DNA of 28,306 nucleotides from Caldithrix sp964532875 (GTDB lineage Bacteria > Calditrichota > Calditrichia > Calditrichales > Calditrichaceae), in assembly GCA_964532875.1 (NCBI GenBank), contig CAZHIZ010000030.1:1-28306 (forward strand), in the 5' to 3' direction. Made by a program: the position numbers and the translations under genes. Below, piece by piece: positions 7,541-14,845 of the stretch (position 1 is its first letter; each line of letters starts with the position of its first letter). Under the pieces are notes generated by a model that was given only the letters and a program-made list of their open reading frames with translations, ran no database searches and had not been told where the DNA came from.

Positions 7541-8536
7541 ATGAGCTTATCTAATTTACAAATGCCGGAAAAAATTGAAGTTGACGACACAACCTATAGC
7601 GAAACTTTCGGACGTTTTATCGTCCAGCCTCTTGAAAAGGGCTACGGAGTTACGCTGGGTAATATGATGCGTCGCGTTCTCCTTTCATCTCTGGAAGGAG
7701 CAGCTATTACCGCAATTAAGGTAAATAATGTGCAACATGAATTTTCAACGATCGACGGTGTGTACGAAGATTTGCCGGAGATCATTTTGAATTTAAAAGA
7801 ATTGCGCATTAAAGAGGGAGATAATTTACCGGAAAAAATGGTCTTGAATTTAAAAGGCCCCATGGAGTTTACCGGTAAGACCATTCAGGAGCAAACTTCC
7901 GATTTTACCGTTTTGAATCCCGATTTGCATATTGCGGATTTGAACGAAGCTGCCGACGTGACCTTTGAGCTGTATTTCGGTAAAGGACGCGGATATGTGG
8001 TAGCCGATGAAAATAAAAGTGAGGATATGCCTTTGGGGGTTATTCCCATCGATTCTATTTTCTCGCCGATTTTGAATGTGAAGTTTTCGGTGGAAAATAC
8101 CCGCGTAGGAAATCGTACCGATTTTGAGAAATTGATTTTGGAAATTACCACGGACGGAAGCATTACGCCTGATGCGGCCTTAACCGAAGCGGCCAAAATC
8201 ATCAAAGAACATTTGCAAATCTTCATTAATTTTGACATCGAAAATCAGGAAGAAGAAAAACAGGAAATCGATGAAGAGACATTGCGCATTCGCAAATTGC
8301 TGAAAATGAGCGTTGATGAATTGGAACTTTCGGTTCGTTCGCATAATTGTTTGAAGGCGGCCAACATTAAAACTATCGGCGATTTGGTACGGCGTGACGA
8401 ACAGGAAATGCTCAAATTTAAGAATTTCGGTCGGAAGTCATTGTTGGAATTGGGTAAAATTCTTGAAGAACGTGGTTTACACTTCGGAATGGAAGTAGAT
8501 AAATATCTTAAACCCGAAGAGAGTAGTAACAAGTAG
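7541..8536 (+). CDS. rpoA: DNA-directed RNA polymerase subunit alpha
   Basis: This is the alpha subunit that dimerises to seed RNA polymerase assembly. The N-terminal domain has FGRFIVQPLEKGYGVTLGN and MMRRVLLSSLEGAAITAIK. After an acidic linker near residues 235-248 the C-terminal domain carries VRSHNCLKAANIKTIGDLV and KFKNFGRKSLLELGKIL, the surfaces that contact UP-element DNA and activators. I chose ATG 7541 (331 aa) because the AAGGTGG at 7532-7538 serves it as ribosome binding site; the upstream GTG 7535 lies inside that site. Confidence 0.97.
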   Translation: MSLSNLQMPEKIEVDDTTYSETFGRFIVQPLEKGYGVTLGNMMRRVLLSSLEGAAITAIKVNNVQHEFSTIDGVYEDLPEIILNLKELRIKEGDNLPEKMVLNLKGPMEFTGKTIQEQTSDFTVLNPDLHIADLNEAADVTFELYFGKGRGYVVADENKSEDMPLGVIPIDSIFSPILNVKFSVENTRVGNRTDFEKLILEITTDGSITPDAALTEAAKIIKEHLQIFINFDIENQEEEKQEIDEETLRIRKLLKMSVDELELSVRSHNCLKAANIKTIGDLVRRDEQEMLKFKNFGRKSLLELGKILEERGLHFGMEVDKYLKPEESSNK

Positions 8537-8555
8537 TTAGAATAGGGACTCAAAG

Positions 8556-9221
8556 ATGCGACACAGAAAAAAAGGTAATCATCTGGGAAGAACAGCCAGC
8601 CACAAAAAGGCGTTGATGCGCAATTTGGCGGCTCAGGTTTTTGAACATAAAGAAATTCGTACTACCGTTGCCAAAGCAAAAGAATTGCGCGGATATGTGG
8701 AACGCTTGATCACTTATGGCAAAAAAGGTACGCTTCATCACCGACGGCTTGCCTTCCAGTTTTTGCAGGATAAACAAGCCGTACACACGCTTTTTACTGA
8801 AATTGCACCCACCTACGAAGACAGGGCCGGTGGTTACACCCGGATTATTCGTTTGGGAAACCGCAAGGGAGATAATGCCGAGCTGTCCATCTTTCAATTA
8901 GTCGGTTTTGAAAGGGTGCAGGCCAAAAAGGAAGAGAAAAAGAAAAAAGCTAAAGAAGAAAAAGAAGCCAAAGCCGTTGAAGAAGAAAAGAAAAAGGAAG
9001 CTCAGGAAGAGGCCAAAGAAGAAGCATCCGTAAAGGAAAAAACGCAACAAGCCGAAGTTAAGACCGATACGGAGCCTTCTAAGGAAGAGGCAAAAGAGGA
9101 AATACAGGCTACCGAAACGGCACCCGAAGCGAATGAAACGGACAAGGATGCACAAGCCAAAAGCGATGTTCCCGAAGAAAAAGATGAAGGTCAGGACAAG
9201 GATTCCGCTAATAAAGAATAA
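8556..9221 (+). CDS. rplQ: 50S ribosomal protein L17 with long acidic/lysine-rich C-terminal tail
   Basis: Residues 1 to about 118 are a normal L17: MRHRKKGNHLGRTASHKKAL, then RNLAAQVFEHKEIRTTVAKAKELRG, and finally RLGNRKGDNAELSIFQLVGF. L17 surrounds the polypeptide exit tunnel. From about residue 119 to 221 the protein continues as a low-complexity tail of Glu, Lys, Ala, Gln and Asp, which should be disordered or helical. Plain L17 proteins are about 115-130 residues, so the tail nearly doubles the length; acidic tails on L17 are known in Bacteroidetes relatives. This is the last gene before the terminator. Confidence 0.96.
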   Translation: MRHRKKGNHLGRTASHKKALMRNLAAQVFEHKEIRTTVAKAKELRGYVERLITYGKKGTLHHRRLAFQFLQDKQAVHTLFTEIAPTYEDRAGGYTRIIRLGNRKGDNAELSIFQLVGFERVQAKKEEKKKKAKEEKEAKAVEEEKKKEAQEEAKEEASVKEKTQQAEVKTDTEPSKEEAKEEIQATETAPEANETDKDAQAKSDVPEEKDEGQDKDSANKE

Positions 9222-9240
9222 TACTATTTTTATATTACAA

Positions 9241-9270
9241 AAAAAGCCCCGGTTTTCCGGGGCTTTTTTA
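9241..9270 (+). terminator. Intrinsic terminator after rplQ
   Basis: A perfect 12-bp inverted repeat (AAAAAGCCCCGG at 9241-9252 and CCGGGGCTTTTT at 9257-9268, loop TTTT) ends in a T-rich run. It lies 20 bp after the rplQ stop and closes the ribosomal-protein cluster. The A/T flanks make it potentially bidirectional, but no gene reads into it from the right. Confidence 0.95.
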
Positions 9271-9378
9271 TTTCATTAAAGCACTCGCCCGGATTCTTCT
9301 GAACTCACTTTTGAAAAGCTCATAATTACCACATACCCATTCGGGCAAATTTAAACATGGTCAAGTCGTATTTCCTGC

Positions 9379-9409
9379 TTGCATTGTAAAGATCATTTCC
9401 CTAATTTTA
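9379..9409 (+). promoter_or_regulatory. Candidate FCB-type promoter for the chemosensory operon
   Basis: TTG at 9379-9381 is followed after 20 bp by TAATTTTA at 9402-9409, close to the Bacteroidetes primary-sigma pattern (-33 TTTG, -7 TAnnTTTG). It is the only such pair I found in the AT-rich region between the rplQ terminator and the next gene. The start codon is 28 bp downstream. The spacing and sequence are seen directly; the promoter role is inferred. Confidence 0.45.
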
Positions 9410-9437
9410 AATTAAATAAAGATATAGAGACTTTTCC

Positions 9438-10532
9438 ATGGCTCGAATCGCATCAATACTTCTGATCTTTCTGGTAGGCATTTCTTTGGCCGGTCAACGG
9501 GGTTTATGGATCGTTCGCAATTCGTTAGTTAGCAAAACCGATTTGTATTTTTTACAGTCGATAAATCAGGAACTAAATTTAACGGATATCTATTTTCAGG
9601 TTCGCGCTTTGGGAAAAGAAATGATCCCTCCTGAATCGCAAACAGAAAAAATTTCAATAAACGACGTCATCCGGTTTTGTAAAGAACAACATATTACTCT
9701 TCATGCCTGGATCAATACTTTTTATGTTTGGAATGCGCAGCCTTTGCCCGCGGACAGTGGGCATTCCGTATTAGCAGACCGCCAACATTTAATGAGCGAT
9801 GCTACGGGAAAGCCCTACCAATATGCAGGCATTCAAAAAGCCGGTGCCGAAGGTTATTTTGTAGATCCGGCTGCCGGGAACAACCTGCAACAGATCAAGA
9901 CGCTCATTAAAAAATTAATTTTGCGCTACCATATCCCAGGTATCCATTTCGATTATTTCCGTTTGCCTCCAGGACCGTTGCATTATTCCGTTTATTTGCG
10001 CAGTCGCTTTTTGAGCCTGTACTTTTTAGATCCGGCTGGTTTGGAAGAGTCCGCTCAGCAATATCTTTCCGTTTTCGGAAGCGAATCCTTTCGTCTGATG
10101 CAGAACCGTTACCAAACGTTTTTACAAAATGAGCTAACGGAACGTTTAGGAGAATTGACAAACTTTTGCAAAGAATTGAATGCAAGTTGTCAGGTTAGCG
10201 TGGCGGTAAAACCCGATGCGCTGAACGCGAAACAGGAATATGCCCAGGATTGGCCGACATGGTTAGCCGAGAATGATTGCGATTTTGTAGTAGTAATGAA
10301 CTATGCAGCGGATAAGGAGATATTTAAGAAAAACTTAAAAATGGCGAAATCAATAAAACAAGATAGACGTATCGTAATGGGCATTGGTGCCTATCATTTG
10401 GATGCCATGCAAGCAGCCGAGCGAATTCATGAGATTGAAAAGGCAAAATTAGGCGGCTATAGTTTGTTTTCGTTTTCAACATTAAAAAACAAACCGGGAT
10501 TGCTTTCGAAAATAGCAGCAAAGGTATTTTAG
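9438..10532 (+). CDS. Secreted GHL10 (DUF187/YngK-like) glycoside-hydrolase-like protein
   Basis: The protein (364 aa) begins with a hydrophobic export signal (ARIASILLIFLVGISLAGQ), so it should act outside the cytoplasm. The mature part matches the TIM-barrel GHL10 family: RGLWIVRNSLVSKTDLYFL at the first strand, TDIYFQVRALGKEM, ITLHAWINTFYVWN, then GIHFDYFRLPP at residues 168-178 and FVVVMNYA near the end. Family members are thought to act on polysaccharides, but the substrate is unknown. It lies 30 bp before a parA-like gene and appears to head the chemosensory operon. No ribosome binding site is obvious. The catalytic residues cannot be assigned with certainty. Confidence 0.82.
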   Translation: MARIASILLIFLVGISLAGQRGLWIVRNSLVSKTDLYFLQSINQELNLTDIYFQVRALGKEMIPPESQTEKISINDVIRFCKEQHITLHAWINTFYVWNAQPLPADSGHSVLADRQHLMSDATGKPYQYAGIQKAGAEGYFVDPAAGNNLQQIKTLIKKLILRYHIPGIHFDYFRLPPGPLHYSVYLRSRFLSLYFLDPAGLEESAQQYLSVFGSESFRLMQNRYQTFLQNELTERLGELTNFCKELNASCQVSVAVKPDALNAKQEYAQDWPTWLAENDCDFVVVMNYAADKEIFKKNLKMAKSIKQDRRIVMGIGAYHLDAMQAAERIHEIEKAKLGGYSLFSFSTLKNKPGLLSKIAAKVF

Positions 10533-10562
10533 CATGCAACAAAGGAAAAGGTTAAGCATGAC

Positions 10563-11339
10563 ATGGGAAAAGTGATAGCGGTATCCAGCCAAAAAGGCGG
10601 CGTGGGCAAAACGACAACAGCTATTAATTTGGCCACCAGCTTGGCGATATTCGAACAAAATGTTTTAATCGTGGATTTGGACCCGCAAGGCAGCGTTGGA
10701 ATTAGTTTTCATTTGGAAGAATATGATATTAAATTCGGTTTGTACGATGTTATGGTGAAAGATTTGCCCCTGGCCCGCACCATAATCAACAGTGGGTTGG
10801 ATTATCTGGACTTGGTACCGGCACATATTCATTCTGAAGAGCAGGAAATAGAGCTTTACGGTAAGGCACTGAAGCTGGATCTGTTAAAAAAAATCATTGC
10901 ACCGGTAAAAAACGGCTATGATTTTATTATCCTGGATTGTCCGCCCAATTTGGGTTCCATGACTTTGAACGGATTAACAGCGGCCGATTCCGTGATCATT
11001 CCGGTTGTTTCCGAATACTATGCCATGAAAGCGCTGGGTAAATTTTTAAATACTTTAAAAAATATCAGTAAAAAATACAATCCGCATTTGAAAATTGCCG
11101 GAATTTTAGTTACAATGTATGACAAACGTATCAAGAAACACAAAGAAATTGTCGAGTATTTACGCACAACGTTTAAAGATCTGGTTTTTGATACGGTAAT
11201 TCCCAGGAACTCGAAAGTGGCGGAAGCCCCTTCGTTTGGAAAACCCGTTTTATTGCATTCAATAAAATCTGAAGGTGCGCTTAGTTATTTAAAGTTAGCC
11301 GAAGAAATAATGAAGAAAAAAATTGAGAATAAACTTTAA
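10563..11339 (+). CDS. ParA/MinD-family ATPase (Soj-like)
   Basis: This 258-residue ATPase has the deviant Walker A motif KGGVGKTT (residues 11-18, with both K11 and K16), the A' motif VDLDPQG (38-43), and Walker B IILDCPP with D125. It lacks the N-terminal DNA-binding extension of plasmid P1-type ParA proteins. No parB or parS-like site is next to it, and it is followed within 14 bp by a receiver-domain gene and then cheW. Orphan ParA proteins in chemotaxis clusters (ParC in Vibrio, PpfA in Rhodobacter) position chemoreceptor arrays, so I infer a positioning role here. Chromosome segregation is less likely in this setting. Confidence 0.88.
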   Translation: MGKVIAVSSQKGGVGKTTTAINLATSLAIFEQNVLIVDLDPQGSVGISFHLEEYDIKFGLYDVMVKDLPLARTIINSGLDYLDLVPAHIHSEEQEIELYGKALKLDLLKKIIAPVKNGYDFIILDCPPNLGSMTLNGLTAADSVIIPVVSEYYAMKALGKFLNTLKNISKKYNPHLKIAGILVTMYDKRIKKHKEIVEYLRTTFKDLVFDTVIPRNSKVAEAPSFGKPVLLHSIKSEGALSYLKLAEEIMKKKIENKL

Positions 11340-11353
11340 GAAAGGATGGCGTC

Positions 11354-12526
11354 GTGGAGAGTTATTATAAACGAACGGACGATATCGAGCAAAAAATCCA
11401 TTCTGTAAAACTGCCCTATTTGGCCTGGAAAGTTTTATTTTTGATTGACGACAAGCAAAGCGTTAGCGAATTAAAGGATCTTTTAGGAGAAGAAGAAAGT
11501 GTGTTGCTGGAGGCCCTTCATATTTTACAGACGGAGGGTTTGATCTCTCAGTTGGCGGAAGAAGAGCCGCAGGCAGCACAGGAAGAGATCGAAGAAGCGA
11601 CGGAAGAACCTGGGAAAGAAGAAGTTGAACAGGAAAGTGCGGAAGTCGCCGTCGAAGAACCCCCTGAAGAGCCTGCAGAACCGGTAACGGAGATTATCGA
11701 GGAAGAAGTCATTGAAGAAACGATTATTGAAAAAGAAATAATCGAACCTGAGGAAGAAGAAAAAGCCTTTGCAGAAGAAGAAATCAGCGAAGAAGTTAAG
11801 GAAGAAGAAGCGGAAGAACCAGATTTCTTTGCTGAAGAAGAGCCCGAGATAACGATTGGTAAAAGTAAAGAAGCGGAAGAAAAAAGTGAAGCCGAAACGG
11901 TAGAAGATCGGGCAGAAAGCGAAACGCAAAGCGAAGAGAAATCGGTTTTTGATCTGTCCGACGAATTGGAAGACAGTTCCGTATTTGAGGAGGTGGAAAG
12001 CGGGGAAGAAAACCAAGAGCCGGCCTCGGAGATCGAAATTTCAGAAGAGCAAGTCGAAGAAGAAACCGTTAAATTGGACATCGATTTTGATGAAGAGCCG
12101 CAGGTTGCGGAAGAAAAGCCGGCCGTGGAAGAACCGGAAGTACCGCAGCAACAAGGTTTGCCGGGCGGTGAAGGCATTATTTTGGTGATCGATGATTCCA
12201 TCGTGATTCGCAAAATGGTGGAGTTGGCTCTGGAAAACGAGGATTATCAGATCGAAACGGCGGTTACCGGCAAAGACGGTTTGAAATTGTTAGATCAGTT
12301 GCAACCGGACCTGGTTATTTTGGATTTGATGCTTCCGGATATTAACGGCATTGATTTGTTGAAAACCATTAAGGCTTCCAAAGGCATTCCCGTGATTATG
12401 TTAAGCGGTAAAGATTCTCCCCAAATGATCGAGAAAGCACGCGCAGAAGGAGCGGATGCTTTTTTACCCAAGCCGTTCCGCGATGAAGAATTGGTTCAAA
12501 CGATTAAAAATCTTATAAAGAAATAG
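11354..12526 (+). CDS. Response regulator: winged-helix-like N-terminus, long acidic linker, C-terminal receiver
   Basis: Three parts are visible in 390 residues. Residues 1 to about 65 (PYLAWKVLFLIDDKQSVSEL, then ALHILQTEGLIS) resemble the small winged-helix unit at the end of DUF4388 proteins. Residues of about 68-272 are an extremely Glu-rich, low-complexity linker. Residues of about 276-390 are a receiver with D280, D281, phosphoacceptor D324, S351 and K373. There is no output domain after the receiver, so it probably acts by protein contacts, as PilG or CheY do. It starts with GTG at 11354 behind AAAGGATGG and ends 7 bp before cheW. It is the only free-standing receiver gene in the operon and thus the likely target of the CheA kinase. 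Confidence 0.85.
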   Translation: MESYYKRTDDIEQKIHSVKLPYLAWKVLFLIDDKQSVSELKDLLGEEESVLLEALHILQTEGLISQLAEEEPQAAQEEIEEATEEPGKEEVEQESAEVAVEEPPEEPAEPVTEIIEEEVIEETIIEKEIIEPEEEEKAFAEEEISEEVKEEEAEEPDFFAEEEPEITIGKSKEAEEKSEAETVEDRAESETQSEEKSVFDLSDELEDSSVFEEVESGEENQEPASEIEISEEQVEEETVKLDIDFDEEPQVAEEKPAVEEPEVPQQQGLPGGEGIILVIDDSIVIRKMVELALENEDYQIETAVTGKDGLKLLDQLQPDLVILDLMLPDINGIDLLKTIKASKGIPVIMLSGKDSPQMIEKARAEGADAFLPKPFRDEELVQTIKNLIKK

Positions 12527-12533
12527 ACGGATC

Positions 12534-12989
12534 ATGCAAGAAGAAATCAAAGTTTCCGTAATTCGAATCGCGCAAAAGCTGTTTGCCATCGAGATTAAAT
12601 ATATTCGGGAAATTTTACCCCTTCCGAAAATCACACGGGTACCCAATGTAGATGTCCAGTTTTACGGTGTGTTTAATTTGCGCGGGAAAATTATCCCCTT
12701 AATTGATATCGCTCCGGTTTTAGGTCTGCCAAGACAACAAACTAAGGCTGGAACGTTTGTTGTGGTTTGCGAGGTTAATGGTAAAGTTTCGGGTTTACTG
12801 GCTGAAAAAGTACTGGATATGCGCGTACTTGAATCGGAGTTGATGCAGGTGCCGGATAACGATGTGGATGAAAATATTCTACCGTTTATTTCCGCCGTGT
12901 ATAAAAAGGCCAAAAAAGAACCCATTTATGTTCTGGACATGATCTCGGTGTTCGAATCGGAAGAATTGAATAAATACCGCTTTGCTTAA
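12534..12989 (+). CDS. cheW: CheW-type chemotaxis coupling protein
   Basis: This is a single CheW domain (151 aa) that links chemoreceptors to the CheA kinase. The N-terminal strand pair reads VSVIRIAQKLFAIEIKYIRE, and the hallmark NLRGKIIPLIDIAPVLGL is at about residues 45-62. A second subdomain contains FVVVCEVNGKVSGLLAEKV. The length is typical, with no extra domain. It lies between the receiver gene and the receptor gene, as pilI does in the pil-chp cluster. The ribosome binding site is weak; translation may be coupled to the preceding gene 7 bp upstream. Confidence 0.94.
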   Translation: MQEEIKVSVIRIAQKLFAIEIKYIREILPLPKITRVPNVDVQFYGVFNLRGKIIPLIDIAPVLGLPRQQTKAGTFVVVCEVNGKVSGLLAEKVLDMRVLESELMQVPDNDVDENILPFISAVYKKAKKEPIYVLDMISVFESEELNKYRFA

Positions 12990-13035
12990 ACGGGAAGAGT
13001 GGCATAAGCGTTAGTCTTAAGCGGGTGAGGGCATT

Positions 13036-14829
13036 ATGAGTAATGACATTCGATCGCTGTTTACCAAAATTAGTGTAACGGCGTTTTTTCTTTTTTTAAT
13101 GGCAGCGGTTGCCGTTACATTTTGGCAATTTAATAAAGAGCAGGAGCGGTTGATTCCCTGCAAATATAATGAATTAAGTTTAATCGGCACGGCGTACGTG
13201 CAAAATTTGCCCCTGGATACGCTTATGGCTGTGGAAAAGGGCCAATTATCTCCGGCCGAATTGTTTACAGCTCTGCAAAAACATACGCGTCAATTCCGCT
13301 TAAAATATGAGATTCCGCAAACAGTCAATTTAAAGATTCTGCGCTTAAAAGATAGCGAATCGGAAATTATTTTTGACGAACGCAGCCCTAAATTTGCCGC
13401 CAAAGCGTACGATTTATGGCTGGAAATGAGCGAAGCCTACAAAACCGACCGGGAAACCTGGCATTTTGAAAAGCGGGGACAAACGGCCCGTCTTTCTGTG
13501 ATTCATCCATTGAAAGTCGGGCAAAAAATGACCAGATTATTAATTCTGAGCGAAGAGGATTTGTCCGGCTACCAGGCTTCTTTACCCGCGATCTTTCTGC
13601 CCATCGGTGTGGGTGCTTTGGGGGCATTTGTATTATTCGACCTTATTTTGTTTCTTTTGTTACGGCCGTTGAATCGCAGTTTTAAATTTGTTTTGGAAAG
13701 TTTGACCCGCCTAAGAGACAACCGGTCTTTGTTAAAGCCGGAATTCACCAATCGCTATTTCTCGGATGCGATTTACTTGTTGGGCGATTTGCAAAGCCGC
13801 CTGGAAACAGTGCATGATATTGAAAAGGTACGAGCTGAAGAGCAGCAACAAATCAAAGAATTTTTACGCATCGTTACGGCAGCGGCTGAAGGAGATTTTA
13901 CGGTAAAGGCCAGTGTTACGGCCGATGCCCTTGGCGCTCTGTCCGATTCATTTAATTTGATGATCGATGATTTGAGTGTGTTGATTCGAGATGTTAAAAA
14001 AGCGGCCGGCCAGGTAGCGGAATCTACGGAAAATATTTTGGGTAATATTGAAGAAATGGCCAAAGGCGCGGTGGATCAGGCGGCACAGACCGAAAATATT
14101 ACGGAGCTGGCCCGTGAAATGAACGAGCTGATTTCAGACACCAACGAAAGCGCCCAAAAAGCGGCCCAATCGGCACAAGAAGCACGGGAAGCAGCCACGC
14201 GCGGTAGCGAGATCATTGAAAAGGCAATCAACGTTATGTATGCCATCCGTGATTCCGTCCGCGAATCCATGAAACAGGTACGCATTCTGGATGAAAATTC
14301 CGCGCGTATCGGAGAAATTTCGGATTTTATTGCCGAAATTTCCAGTCGCACCAATTTATTAGCCCTAAATGCCTCCATCGAAGCGGCCCGTGCCGGTGAC
14401 GCAGGAAAAGGCTTTTCGGTAGTGGCCGACGAAATTCGTAATCTGGCCGAACGCACCAATACCTCGGCCGAAGAAATTTCGAAATTGATCGAAGACATTC
14501 AGAAAAGTGTTACGCTTACTTTGCGCAATATTGAAAAAGGCAATCGTGAAGTGGGCAAGGGTACCCATCTAATGGACGGTGCCGGAGAGGCATTGCGTGA
14601 AATTCTGGAAAAAGTAAAGGTCTCTTCCGATTCGGCAACCAATATTTCGGAGGCCACTAAGGATCAAACCAAATTTAGCCGGCAAATTACCATTTCCCTG
14701 GAAGAAATTGCCGGAATTGCCAGAGAAACGGCTGACCACGCCCAACAATCCAAAGAGGCGGCGGCCCGTTTGGAAGCCCTTTCGTTGGAATTGAACAGGG
14801 CCGTGGAAAAATTCAAGTTAAGCAATTGA
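13036..14829 (+). CDS. Methyl-accepting chemotaxis protein (membrane receptor)
   Basis: This 597-residue receptor has an N-terminal membrane helix (about residues 12-29), a periplasmic domain of about 155 residues with no motif I recognise, a second membrane helix (about 185-208), a HAMP-like stretch, and a further HAMP-like segment near 275-330. A long coiled-coil signalling domain follows. The signalling tip is clear: RTNLLALNASIEAARAG then FSVVADEIRNLAERT from residue 438 onward, where it contacts CheA and CheW. The C-terminus (VEKFKLSN) lacks a CheR-docking pentapeptide. It is the only receptor in the operon and its ligand is unknown. ATG 13036 has GAGG at 13027-13030. Confidence 0.93.
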   Translation: MSNDIRSLFTKISVTAFFLFLMAAVAVTFWQFNKEQERLIPCKYNELSLIGTAYVQNLPLDTLMAVEKGQLSPAELFTALQKHTRQFRLKYEIPQTVNLKILRLKDSESEIIFDERSPKFAAKAYDLWLEMSEAYKTDRETWHFEKRGQTARLSVIHPLKVGQKMTRLLILSEEDLSGYQASLPAIFLPIGVGALGAFVLFDLILFLLLRPLNRSFKFVLESLTRLRDNRSLLKPEFTNRYFSDAIYLLGDLQSRLETVHDIEKVRAEEQQQIKEFLRIVTAAAEGDFTVKASVTADALGALSDSFNLMIDDLSVLIRDVKKAAGQVAESTENILGNIEEMAKGAVDQAAQTENITELAREMNELISDTNESAQKAAQSAQEAREAATRGSEIIEKAINVMYAIRDSVRESMKQVRILDENSARIGEISDFIAEISSRTNLLALNASIEAARAGDAGKGFSVVADEIRNLAERTNTSAEEISKLIEDIQKSVTLTLRNIEKGNREVGKGTHLMDGAGEALREILEKVKVSSDSATNISEATKDQTKFSRQITISLEEIAGIARETADHAQQSKEAAARLEALSLELNRAVEKFKLSN

Positions 14830-14845
14830 CGAATGGAGCCTGAGG

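Noticed and set aside
8898..9155. Minus-strand Phe/Leu-rich frame opposite the L17 tail
   Set aside because: It is the complement of the Lys/Glu-rich tail; its apparent hydrophobicity is an artefact of codon composition.
9273..9378. Gap between the rplQ terminator and the operon promoter candidate, checked for a small gene or tRNA
   Set aside because: No cloverleaf, no start with a ribosome binding site, and stops in the relevant frames.
11525..12213. Long minus-strand open frames (one Ser-rich, one Phe-rich) opposite the acidic linker of the response regulator
   Set aside because: They mirror repeated GAA/GAG codons of the linker: the complementary codons give Ser, Phe and Leu. No ribosome binding site and no family resemblance.
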